From: an uncultured Eubacteriales bacterium
GTDB lineage: Bacteria; Bacillota; Clostridia; UBA1381; UBA9506
Length of the DNA: 8,043 bases
Direction of reading: 5' to 3'
Assembly (NCBI GenBank): GCA_902478395.1
Contig: CABSKZ010000117.1
Span: forward strand, 1-8,043
This document shows, in pieces, positions 1 through 6,705 of the stretch. Position numbers and translations under genes: made by a program. The first letter of the stretch is position 1, and each line of letters starts with the position of its first letter. The notes below the pieces were generated by a model. It was not told the DNA's origin, searched no databases, and was given only the letters and a program-made list of their open reading frames with translations.

Positions 1-60
1 GCATATTGCCGCGCTCAGCTTTTTCTTTCTGGAATTTTTTCTGTCCAAATAGCTTAGCAC
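1..60 (-). CDS. Start of the next gene, probably the second sugar ABC permease (3'-truncated by window edge)
   Basis: Twenty codons are visible from a GTG at 60: MLSYLDRKNSRKKKLSAAIC, read with M for the GTG. The basic, hydrophilic start resembles the cytoplasmic N-terminus of the MalG/AraQ-type permeases that nearly always follow a MalF/UgpA-type gene. The strong ribosome binding site at 69-75 and the 15-bp gap support a real gene. The product is inferred from gene order alone; no membrane helix or EAA loop lies inside the window. Confidence 0.6.
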   Translation of the reverse strand, partial: MLSYLDRKNSRKKKLSAAIC

Positions 61-68
61 CTAATATT

Positions 69-75
69 CCTCCCC
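69..75 (-). promoter_or_regulatory. Ribosome binding site GGGGAGG of the next gene
   Basis: The site begins directly after the TAG stop of the permease (78-76). Its GGAGG ends 8 nt before a GTG at 60, which selects that GTG as the start of the following gene and again indicates a tightly packed operon. Confidence 0.75.
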
Positions 76-1020
76 CTAGTCCGCTTTCACAATAAATTTA
101 TTCTGCAAAATGGTAATGATTAGTATGATGAGGAACAGGAAAACCCCCATTGCCGAGGCATACCCGTAATTGCCGTGTGTGAACGCCGTCTGGTACATAT
201 AAAGCCCAGGGACCATCGTGCCGTATTGCCCCTGTGTCAGCACCATGTGCATATCATAGGCTTGAATGCCGCTGATCATCCCCATGATGGAAAGAATCTT
301 CATCTGCGGGATAACGAGCGGAAGGTCTATCTTCCAGAACTTCACAAACGCGTTCGCTCCGTCCAAATCGGCCGATTCGCCAAGCGACCGGTCGATTCCC
401 TGGAATCCCGCAAGCAGAATTAAAAACGCGAATCCGCCGACCCACGGAAAACCTGTGAAAATGATAGACGCCAAAGCCGTATGGGTGTTGCCCAGCCAGA
501 CCGTCGCCAGATTTTCAAGCCCGATTCCCCGGAGGATGGTGTTCAGCAATCCATCGTTATATTCGTAGAAAAATTTCCAGAACATCGTGCCTACCATTGC
601 CGGAATCATCATTGGGATAACAAACGCCTTCTGAAAAAACCTTCCGCTTCTTTTGTTGCCCAGCTTATACACCAGGTATGTCGCAACCAGATTAATTACA
701 AAGGTGGTGATAAATCCCGCCAGAATGACAATTCCCAGGTTTAAAAACGAACGCCAGAACTCCGCGTCCTGAAATAGGGTGATATAATTGTCAAAACCGT
801 TAAAGGTGGGATTAAAATAGTTCTTTTTTTTCCAGTTAAAAAATGATTTCAGGATGCCGTCTATTGCAGGATAGAGCCGGAACACCGCAAGCAGCGCAAC
901 GGTCGGGAGAATCCCCAGATAGCACCACCTTGCCCGGAATATTCTTTTAAACAAATTCACTTTTTTCTTGCCCGTTATGCATTCAATATTTCCTTGCAAT
1001 TTTAATCCCACCTTTTTCAT
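76..1020 (-). CDS. Sugar ABC transporter permease, MalF/UgpA type (COG1175-like)
   Basis: This 314-residue inner-membrane protein should form half of the channel of an ATP-driven carbohydrate importer. A Lys/Arg-rich N-terminus (1-31) precedes six likely membrane helices at about 33-52, 93-118, 130-150, 183-205, 240-260 and 288-307. The EAA loop that docks the ATPase is clear at about 214-238: 'GESADLDGANAFVKFWKIDL' then PLVIP, matching EAA..DGA......F..I.LP...P. The length is normal for the family. The start is uncertain: the ATG at 1020, 10 bp after the SLH stop, has no Shine-Dalgarno, while an in-frame TTG at 999 (307 residues) has AAGGTGG 8 nt ahead. Translational coupling to the SLH gene could explain the ATG. 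The substrate cannot be read from the sequence; alpha-mannosidic oligosaccharide is inferred from the GH38 gene. No binding protein or ATPase gene is in view. Confidence 0.95.
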   Translation of the reverse strand: MKKVGLKLQGNIECITGKKKVNLFKRIFRARWCYLGILPTVALLAVFRLYPAIDGILKSFFNWKKKNYFNPTFNGFDNYITLFQDAEFWRSFLNLGIVILAGFITTFVINLVATYLVYKLGNKRSGRFFQKAFVIPMMIPAMVGTMFWKFFYEYNDGLLNTILRGIGLENLATVWLGNTHTALASIIFTGFPWVGGFAFLILLAGFQGIDRSLGESADLDGANAFVKFWKIDLPLVIPQMKILSIMGMISGIQAYDMHMVLTQGQYGTMVPGLYMYQTAFTHGNYGYASAMGVFLFLIILIITILQNKFIVKAD

Positions 1021-1030
1021 ACAATGAAAA

Positions 1031-4000
1031 TTATTTCGTATACCTGATAATATTGATATTCATGCTCCACTGCTGGCGCAGCACTACGAAATCGCCCTCG
1101 CGGAGCGCGCTGTAATTGAGCGGCGTCACTTTTTGTCGCGACATATCAACATCGAGCGCAATTTTTGATTCATGCACATACCAAGTCTGCCAAACGTCAA
1201 AGTTTGGTCCGGTATAGAGCTGAATAAACTCAGGCGTCACCTTTTTGATAACGCCGGTCATCACCCGCAAATCAGATGATTCGTTTCCATAAGCCGGCAT
1301 ATCGCCCAATGTGTTAGGCACCTGGTTTTCAAGGTCTTTATAGGTAATGCCGAAATGTTCGTTTTTGCTGTCCGTGGTGAAAATCGTGTTAAATACCTCT
1401 ACCTCATTGCCCGGAACTGCGAACTGCACCACGTCGCCAAATTGAAATTTCTTACCATCAATCTTCCGCCGGAAAATGTCCGACTCACTGTCCTTTGGTG
1501 TATATTCCAGCAGTTGTCCCTGCATGTTATATGCATACATTTTTGTAATTTCTTCGCCGTCCTCATCCAGCGCCTGCACCACGCGGTCCACAACGGAATA
1601 ATTCGTGGCATATTCCATCTTCTTCTTTGCATCGCCACCGAAGTTGACCATAACGGGGGCGAAGCCGACTTCGTCCGAATCGTAGAACGCGACGTGATAG
1701 CTGCCGCCGCGCTCCGGCCAACTGCCCACGCTATAATTTTTATCATTATAGAACACCGCAGCGTCATCCGTCGCTGGGTCGCCCGGAACGTTAAAACATA
1801 AGGTCTGGCTGTTTGCCATCATCCGCTCGGATGATGTTCCGCCGAAGCAGCGCCCATAATCATAATAGGAACGCGTAGCTTTCGCGCCGACCTGCCGGAA
1901 TGTGTTCCGCCCCAGCACCGCGCCGTCAAAGCTATCTGAAATTTCCATTGGCATTGCCGTTTCAAGAAGGACAATCTGCTTATTGTCGTTGAGTTTAAAA
2001 CGTATTAGCTGCATGGATTCTTTTGTAAATTTATTGTCCTCCGGCTCTGGATACCACGGCTCATAATATTCCTCTTCTACTCTCATATTTTGCAGGTAAG
2101 CCCAGTTCCAATCTGCCTCGTTTGTCAGTTCAACCTGGATATAAACTGTGTTTTTTCCTGCCGCAAATTCAGAAAAATCGACTGGTTCGTTCGCGGCGTA
2201 ACCGTCTAGGCTGGTGACAGCACTCTGCTCTCCGGCATCATCCACTGCAAAAATGTCCAGTCTTTCATCATTTCCACCGTTAAAATCCATGCTTCGCCCC
2301 GTGTAAAAGAACTTAAGCTTTTCAAACCCTGCAGGGTTGTTGCTGTCAAATTTTAACCGGATAATTCCAGTACCGCTCGGACGGAAAATCGTTTGGGTAT
2401 CCGTCATTTCATTCGATTTATTTCTCACAACAAATCCGTCTGAGATTTCGACGCATTCCGTTCCCATCGTTTCCTGCGTAATCTTTGTACCTTCTGCAAG
2501 CCCTTGAAAATCTTTTTCATAAAGGGTTGCTTTTTTATGTATTAAATCGCCCTGGTTCACCGTCACCTTTTCTACCGCTTCGATGCTTTCCAGCCATGAC
2601 CAGGTATCGTTTGGCCGGGTGTTGATAAACTCGATTCTGACATACAAAGAAGATTTATCTTTTGCATATTTGGTTAGGTTCACTTCGCGCTTTTCGAAAT
2701 AGATATCGTTCGGGAATTCTCCCGGGACCCGCTGTGCCGTCTGCTCGTCATCGCCGACATACAGGTTCAGGTCGCAGCCCATAATCCCCCTGCCTGCCAC
2801 AATCAGTTTCAGGTTCGAAAAGTTGCCCTGTGCGCTATCGAACCGGAATACGGCCTCCGAAGTGGCGTTTGGCTTGAAAATTCCCTTGTTCGGATGATTC
2901 CCGTCCATCGGCTCCACGCGCATCCCGTCCGAAATACGAATACACTGCGGCCCCATCATATCATTTGTGACCACGGTACCGGTATCATACTCCGCAAAAG
3001 ACTTACTATATAGAAGCTTTTCATTCTCGTAACCGTCATAATACGGCGAAAATGTTCCGTTAATCAAGGAGGCAGGCACCCTTCCCAAATCAATGCCGCG
3101 CCGGATATAGCGTACCTTGTCCTTTAATTCTAGTATCTCAAATTTATTCTTTTCCGTAAACACTTTCATCCGAACAGTTTTGTCGACGCCTGTTCCCTCG
3201 TCTATCCCGGTCAGGAACCCGTAAATTTTGTCTGACTCCGAGTACAATTCGCAATTTGCAATATTGCCGTTCACATCGAGCATAAATATGCCGTCATCCC
3301 CAGCGGACAGCTGCTTGCCCGACGTATTCAGATACGCGGCATAGTCTGTAGACAGCTGGTAGTTCTCTCCTTCTATGACTATTTCCAGTTCAGAACTGGA
3401 ATCGCCAACAGCCCCGATCATTCCTTCAAACCTTTTGGATGAGGCCTCAATGGTGAGAAATCCGTCATCCTCCTTTGCTGTGTAGAATGTGACGATATCA
3501 CCGGCTTCCAGCTTTGAAAACGCGGTCTCTTCTCCGTCTTTCACGATTGCCAGCCGGTCGTGCTTATCTGCGTCCAGGAACGAAAAGGAAGATGCCATTT
3601 TTCCATTTATATCTACTTCATAGTCAAAAAACAGCGTCTTGTTGTCATCGAACACTTTTTCCACAGAGACTGTCGTACCCTTTTTCACAAAAACGATATC
3701 ATAAATCCCATCGCCTGTATTGTCCAGATATGTATAAACCGAAGCCGGATTTTCAAATTCTTCCCGGGACAGCTGGGAATATTCCGTGTACCTGCCATTG
3801 TAAATGACAGCCGGGTTATTGACTGTTACAATCTTTTCTTCCGCGCTTCCCTTTTCATACTTCACCACAAGATTCTGCGCTCTCGTAAGGGAAGTGACGT
3901 CCCTTCCGGAAAAGGCCGCGACGGCGTTGTTCAATTCTTCTATATATACAGCCGTAGGGTCAGTGCCTTTTTCCTCGCGGTAATATAGCCGCACGTTTTT

Positions 4001-4762
4001 TCCAAGAAGCTCCTGCGAATCTGTGCCAGAATACAGGTACATCATATCGTCCACCGTCAGATATCCTTCAGACGCCGGTTCTGTCTCCGCATTGATTCCT
4101 GTAATATAATTCGCGGTGACAATTCCCCTCCTGGTGCTGATATCAAAACAGGTTTCCAGAAGCGTCCTGTCAGATACCTTATATTTTGTATCCGAAGCCC
4201 AGTTGCTTTCCAGCACATTGACCTCCAGCGCATTTTTCACCAATGCGCAGACGCTCCTCAGCGCCGCGGGCTGTCCGAACACCTCGCCCAAACCGCGCAT
4301 CAGCTTTAAGCGCGCGGCCGTCGTCAGGGCGTTGTCACTGCCGATTACTTCGCTCTTATAGCCCAAGACATTCAGGACGACATTCACGCAATGCTCCAGC
4401 AAAATCGGCTCGTCCGGCCTGAACATGTCGTCACCGAAACCGCGCATCAGACCGGTGCCAACCGCGATTTGCAGGCTTTGATAATATGTATGGTCAGGCT
4501 CGATGTCTGAAAACGCAACCTTCTCATGCAGTTTGCCGACTCCGCGCAAATTTGACATTCCGACCGCTATGTCTGCCATCTGAGCGCGCGTTACCGGTTT
4601 CTCCGGCACATAATCGCCTTCAAAAATTTGAAGCTGCCACAAAATTTGATATGGATTTTCGGTAATAACTTTGTCTGCCTCGTTGCTGTCCTCTGCAAAA
4701 GTCAGCAAACCAGATGTCAGAACCAGTAATATCGCCAAGGTTAAACTAAGTAAGCGTTTCAT
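1031..4762 (-). CDS. SLH-anchored surface protein with two inserted GR/W domains
   Basis: From the ATG at 4762 this is a 1243-residue protein. The signal peptide is 'MKRLLSLTLAILLVLTSGLL' and onward, with a likely cut after TFA (residue 23). Three SLH repeats cover about 34-182, including 'VTRAQMADIAVGM' (57-69), 'FSDIEPDHTYYQSLQIAVGT' (84-103) and 'FRPDEPILLEH' (114-124). SLH domains bind pyruvylated secondary cell wall polymer, so the protein probably sits on the wall. A beta-rich scaffold follows (about 211-575) with recurring 'GDIVTFY'/'GIFMLDVNGNI' type strands and an EF-hand-like DNTGDGIYD at 347-355. Two GR/W domains lie at 584-733 and 747-899. The scaffold then seems to resume at 'QLIRFKLNDNKQIVLLETAM' and runs to the end with further small barrel-like units ('FGDVVQFAVPG', 'REGDFVVLRQ'). 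No enzyme motif is seen. The gene follows the secreted repeat protein by 27 bp and precedes the permease by 10 bp. Glycan capture is the inferred role. Confidence 0.92.
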   Translation of the reverse strand: MKRLLSLTLAILLVLTSGLLTFAEDSNEADKVITENPYQILWQLQIFEGDYVPEKPVTRAQMADIAVGMSNLRGVGKLHEKVAFSDIEPDHTYYQSLQIAVGTGLMRGFGDDMFRPDEPILLEHCVNVVLNVLGYKSEVIGSDNALTTAARLKLMRGLGEVFGQPAALRSVCALVKNALEVNVLESNWASDTKYKVSDRTLLETCFDISTRRGIVTANYITGINAETEPASEGYLTVDDMMYLYSGTDSQELLGKNVRLYYREEKGTDPTAVYIEELNNAVAAFSGRDVTSLTRAQNLVVKYEKGSAEEKIVTVNNPAVIYNGRYTEYSQLSREEFENPASVYTYLDNTGDGIYDIVFVKKGTTVSVEKVFDDNKTLFFDYEVDINGKMASSFSFLDADKHDRLAIVKDGEETAFSKLEAGDIVTFYTAKEDDGFLTIEASSKRFEGMIGAVGDSSSELEIVIEGENYQLSTDYAAYLNTSGKQLSAGDDGIFMLDVNGNIANCELYSESDKIYGFLTGIDEGTGVDKTVRMKVFTEKNKFEILELKDKVRYIRRGIDLGRVPASLINGTFSPYYDGYENEKLLYSKSFAEYDTGTVVTNDMMGPQCIRISDGMRVEPMDGNHPNKGIFKPNATSEAVFRFDSAQGNFSNLKLIVAGRGIMGCDLNLYVGDDEQTAQRVPGEFPNDIYFEKREVNLTKYAKDKSSLYVRIEFINTRPNDTWSWLESIEAVEKVTVNQGDLIHKKATLYEKDFQGLAEGTKITQETMGTECVEISDGFVVRNKSNEMTDTQTIFRPSGTGIIRLKFDSNNPAGFEKLKFFYTGRSMDFNGGNDERLDIFAVDDAGEQSAVTSLDGYAANEPVDFSEFAAGKNTVYIQVELTNEADWNWAYLQNMRVEEEYYEPWYPEPEDNKFTKESMQLIRFKLNDNKQIVLLETAMPMEISDSFDGAVLGRNTFRQVGAKATRSYYDYGRCFGGTSSERMMANSQTLCFNVPGDPATDDAAVFYNDKNYSVGSWPERGGSYHVAFYDSDEVGFAPVMVNFGGDAKKKMEYATNYSVVDRVVQALDEDGEEITKMYAYNMQGQLLEYTPKDSESDIFRRKIDGKKFQFGDVVQFAVPGNEVEVFNTIFTTDSKNEHFGITYKDLENQVPNTLGDMPAYGNESSDLRVMTGVIKKVTPEFIQLYTGPNFDVWQTWYVHESKIALDVDMSRQKVTPLNYSALREGDFVVLRQQWSMNINIIRYTK
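2066..2524 (-). repeat. GR/W domain, copy 5 (SLH protein residues 747-899)
   Basis: It has 'LYEKDFQGLAEGTKITQETM', 'CVEISDGFVV' (770-779), 'LKFFYTGRSM' with Gly-Arg at 822-823, 'LDIFAVDDAGEQ' (835-846), 'NTVYIQVELTNEADWNWAYL' with Trp885/Trp887. A Pro- and aromatic-rich linker (YYEPWYPEPEDN, 899-910) follows and leads back to the scaffold. Confidence 0.82.
2564..3013 (-). repeat. GR/W domain, copy 4 (SLH protein residues 584-733)
   Basis: It has 'LYSKSFAEYDTGTVVTNDMM', 'CIRISDGMRV' (607-616), 'LKLIVAGRGI' with Gly-Arg at 657-658, 'LNLYVGDDEQTA' (665-676), 'VNLTKYAKDKSSLYVRIEF' (694-712), and Trp721/Trp723. Its N-terminal third aligns closely with copy 5: LY.K.F, GT..T, MG, C..ISDG..V. Confidence 0.82.
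4217..4663 (-). other. S-layer homology (SLH) triplet, residues 34-182
   Basis: Three SLH-like units follow the signal peptide. The first keeps a near-canonical TRAQ motif (58-61; the consensus is TRAE). The second has the usual 'F.DI......Y...I..A...GL..GFGD..F.P' body but LLEH in place of the TRAE motif. The third (about 145-182, 'LMRGLGEVFGQPAALRSVCA') is weak. Wall anchoring is therefore likely but may rest mainly on unit one. Confidence 0.85.
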
Positions 4763-4783
4763 AGTCCCTCCAAGTCCCTCCAA
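4763..4783 (-). promoter_or_regulatory. Tandemly duplicated Shine-Dalgarno segment before the SLH gene
   Basis: On the minus strand the 27-bp gap contains two exact, back-to-back copies of TTGGAGGGAC (4783-4774 and 4773-4764), then one T, then the ATG. The GGAGG of the near copy ends 4 nt before the ATG, which is slightly short; that of the far copy ends 14 nt before it, which is too far for normal use. The near copy is the probable ribosome binding site. It supports the ATG at 4762 over the in-frame TTG at 4783, which has no ribosome binding site and would put seven non-signal residues ahead of the signal peptide. Confidence 0.8.
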
Positions 4784-4789
4784 AATTTC

Positions 4790-6691
4790 TTATTTAGCTT
4801 CAGCCGCCACGCAGATCGGCCTGCAGTCCGTCAAATTGTCTAGGACGATCCCTTTAATATTGTATTTGCTCTTGTCCTTTCCCGTCAGGTCAAACGACAC
4901 CCTGTACGGTGTGACTTCATTCGGTACAACGCTTTCCGGCGCAAAAACCTTGACCTCCTCCACCGCTCCTGTTTCCTTATTATAAAGCGCGCCAACCAGC
5001 ACATTTCCCGCCGCTGTGTCATGTCTCAGGTTTACCCCTATTATAACATGATCCTTCGCGGTTTGTAAATCGTTTACAGGACGGTTTGTCTCATCGGTAA
5101 TAAATGGTTTACACAGGCTGTCCGTAAGTGCCGACGTCACATCGAGATAGTTCAGGCAGGCCCATCCGCTGTTGCCTCCAGACGGATTCATCGCAATTTT
5201 CAGGTACAGCTCTTCCTTCCCCTGTGCATACTGCGTTAAATCGAGCGTCTGTATTTTGTGCATTTCACTGAAATTGCCCTTATATTCCTTCACCAGCGTT
5301 GAAGCACTCTCAGCCGAATCTCCCACATAAAAATTCACCTCGCAGACAGAACTGCCTACAGTAATCGCACGGCCTTTATAGTTCAGAAGCGTCCTGCCAA
5401 ACACGGTTCCGGCATCTGCCTGCAGCTTCACGGTAAAGTCGCCGTTGGTATTTCCGCACAAAGCAGGGAAAAAGTCGTCTCCGGAAATATATAAACCGAT
5501 CATATCATTTGCTGATACCGCGCCAAGCTGCTCCGCGTTCAGATTTGTGCCATTACTGCCCCACGGAACGACAGGTGGATTCAGATTCAAGCTGTACAGC
5601 GTTTTGTCAGTATTCTGATAACGTGCAGATATTTCAAATGCATCAAAGCCAGCCCAATCGTACATTGCGTTAAAGCTGAATTGAACAAAGGCCGTCTTGC
5701 TTCCTTTCACCGATTCACTCAAATCAATTCCTCGTGGCTTGCCGAATTCCAGCGCGTTTTTCGGCAGTGTGTCATCCGCACGGCTAATAAAGGTCTCCGC
5801 AAGATTGGCGGCAAGTTCGTCTTCTGTGCCTGCTGCAAAAATTTCGATTTTAGATGGGATTTGGCCATCGTCGTTATAAGTTCTTCCATCTATGTTAAGG
5901 AACAGCTGGTCAAATGCTTTCCCCTCCGGCGCGTCAAATTTGTACGTGACCGTTCCCGCCATCAACTGTGCATGAAGAGATCCTCCCAGGTCGACCTTGT
6001 TGAGCTTCGCCCCGTCAGCGCGATACGCGCCCAGCTGTTCGGATGTCGGCTCCATTTCATTTCCTGTGAACCCGTAATTCTCAAAGTTGTCATATTTAAC
6101 GACCTCCGCGCGGTCCTGATAGCTGACGTTGATCGTCAGTTCCTGGAGCGCCGCCCAAGCCGGACCTTCACCGCTTTTTATCACAACCTTCAGATAAAGC
6201 GTCTCTTTATCTTTAAAATGAGGGGTAAAGTCAGCCGCCGGCGATACAGGATTCATTTCTTTTAACGAACCGCCGCTGTACTCTACGACCTTGTATTTTT
6301 CACCCATCGCGTCATCAGCGGTAGAGCCTGCATAAAAACCTATCAGGTCATCCTCCTGTGGTGCTCTGCCGTGTATTTTTATGTACGTTACATCACTGAA
6401 CACCTTGCCCGGAAGCGCGTCCATTTTTATTAGGAAGTAACCTGTCTGATTCGTATCCGCGTGAAGAGCGCCGGTGCCAAAATTGGGATTGTTCCACATT
6501 TGCAGGTTCGAAAGCTCAATGGAATTGGCCATTTCCGCAGTTGCAGTCGTCGAAGTATCACTGCCATACATCCAAAAACTGGTGGAGTATGCGGTTGGCA
6601 TCCCAAAGTCGCTGATCCGCGCTGACACGGTCATACAGGCAGCGCTGAAAAATACCGAAACCGCCAACAAAACCGAAATCATTTTTTTCAT
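4790..6691 (-). CDS. Secreted protein with three repeats of an unassigned, probably carbohydrate-binding, beta-sandwich domain
   Basis: This 633-residue protein has a typical Sec signal peptide: MKKM, a hydrophobic stretch, and a likely cut after VSA (residue 24). A lipoprotein reading through Cys19 is possible, but the SAAC context is a poor lipobox. Three domains follow at about 34-191, 197-358 and 364-520. Each has a central Gly-Arg (HGRA 107-110, DGRT 268-271, KGRA 439-442) and a late Trp (W179, W346, W510). A smaller domain at about 524-633 ends in 'KYNIKGIVLDNLTDCRPICV'. That resembles a C-terminal module I associate with secreted clostridial proteins having 'Y.vKvFlWd.l..m.Pl' endings; this is from memory and was not searched. 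No catalytic motif, SLH, LPXTG or membrane anchor is visible. It follows GH38 by 11 bp and precedes the SLH protein, which shares its repeat domain. Glycan binding at the cell surface is inferred; the gene family itself is not recognised. Confidence 0.9.
   Translation of the reverse strand: MKKMISVLLAVSVFFSAACMTVSARISDFGMPTAYSTSFWMYGSDTSTTATAEMANSIELSNLQMWNNPNFGTGALHADTNQTGYFLIKMDALPGKVFSDVTYIKIHGRAPQEDDLIGFYAGSTADDAMGEKYKVVEYSGGSLKEMNPVSPAADFTPHFKDKETLYLKVVIKSGEGPAWAALQELTINVSYQDRAEVVKYDNFENYGFTGNEMEPTSEQLGAYRADGAKLNKVDLGGSLHAQLMAGTVTYKFDAPEGKAFDQLFLNIDGRTYNDDGQIPSKIEIFAAGTEDELAANLAETFISRADDTLPKNALEFGKPRGIDLSESVKGSKTAFVQFSFNAMYDWAGFDAFEISARYQNTDKTLYSLNLNPPVVPWGSNGTNLNAEQLGAVSANDMIGLYISGDDFFPALCGNTNGDFTVKLQADAGTVFGRTLLNYKGRAITVGSSVCEVNFYVGDSAESASTLVKEYKGNFSEMHKIQTLDLTQYAQGKEELYLKIAMNPSGGNSGWACLNYLDVTSALTDSLCKPFITDETNRPVNDLQTAKDHVIIGVNLRHDTAAGNVLVGALYNKETGAVEEVKVFAPESVVPNEVTPYRVSFDLTGKDKSKYNIKGIVLDNLTDCRPICVAAEAK
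5132..5602 (-). repeat. GR/W domain, copy 3 (secreted protein residues 364-520)
   Basis: The copy begins with 'TLYSLNL' and has 'AEQLGAVS' (386-393), 'TLLNYKGRAI' with Gly-Arg at 440-441, 'VNFYVGDSAESA' (452-463), 'LDLTQYAQGKEELYLKIAM' (483-501) and Trp510. It is the copy most like the SLH protein's first copy, which has 'LNLYVGDDEQTA' and 'VNLTKYAKDKSSLYVRIEF' at the equivalent positions. Confidence 0.78.
5618..6103 (-). repeat. GR/W domain, copy 2 (secreted protein residues 197-358)
   Basis: The copy begins with 'VVKYDNFENYGF' and has 'EQLGAYRADGA' (219-229), 'LFLNIDGRTY' with Gly-Arg at 269-270, 'KIEIFAAGTEDELA' (281-294), and 'AFVQFSFNAMYDWAGFDAFE' with Trp346. The segment between the Gly-Arg strand and the Trp strand is longer than in copy 3. 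Confidence 0.72.
6119..6592 (-). repeat. GR/W domain, copy 1 (secreted protein residues 34-191)
   Basis: This is the most divergent copy at its N-terminus (TAEMANSIELSNLQMW, where the others have an EQLGA or MG segment). It keeps the core: 'VTYIKIHGRA' with Gly-Arg at 108-109, 'IGFYAGSTADDA' at about 117-128, then 'LYLKVVIKSGEGPAWAALQE' with Trp179. Confidence 0.7.
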
Positions 6692-6698
6692 AATACAG

Positions 6699-6705
6699 CC
6701 TCCTA
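6699..6705 (-). promoter_or_regulatory. Ribosome binding site TAGGAGG overlapping the GH38 stop codon
   Basis: On the minus strand the sequence is TAGGAGG, then CTGTATT, then ATG. The first three bases are the stop codon of the mannosidase gene. The AGGAGG core sits 7 nt before the ATG at 6691, which is close to ideal. This arrangement fixes the start of the 633-residue protein and suggests that ribosomes finishing the mannosidase can reinitiate on the next gene. Confidence 0.85.

Noticed and set aside
823..829. In-frame A AAA AAG slippery heptamer in the first permease (Lys64-Lys66)
   Set aside because: A -1 shift would end after three codons (E-L-F-stop), giving a useless 69-residue fragment, and no stimulatory structure was evident; it is most likely ordinary lysine codons.
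1355..1801. 148-residue plus-strand frame and a 122-residue alternative minus frame (1399-1767)
   Set aside because: Both overlap the C-terminal part of the SLH protein and show biased, non-protein-like composition; they are shadows of the real frame.
3514..3988. Overlapping plus-strand frames of 97 and 142 residues
   Set aside because: They are antisense shadows of the SLH scaffold, with no start signal or family resemblance.
4763..4783. Seven-residue N-terminal extension of the SLH protein from a TTG at 4783
   Set aside because: It would translate the duplicated Shine-Dalgarno itself; the ATG at 4762 gives a clean signal peptide.
2950..5520. Shared 13-mer CAAATGATATGAT (minus strand) near 2955-2967 in the SLH gene and near 5502-5514 in the secreted protein gene
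   Set aside because: It encodes NDM(M/I)G in two related domain copies; the surrounding bases differ, so it reflects homology or chance, not a recent gene-conversion tract or DNA repeat element.
5681..6265. 194-residue open frame on the plus strand
   Set aside because: It lies wholly inside the secreted repeat protein on the opposite strand, has no ribosome binding site or recognisable domain, and the minus-strand protein has clear repeats and a signal peptide.
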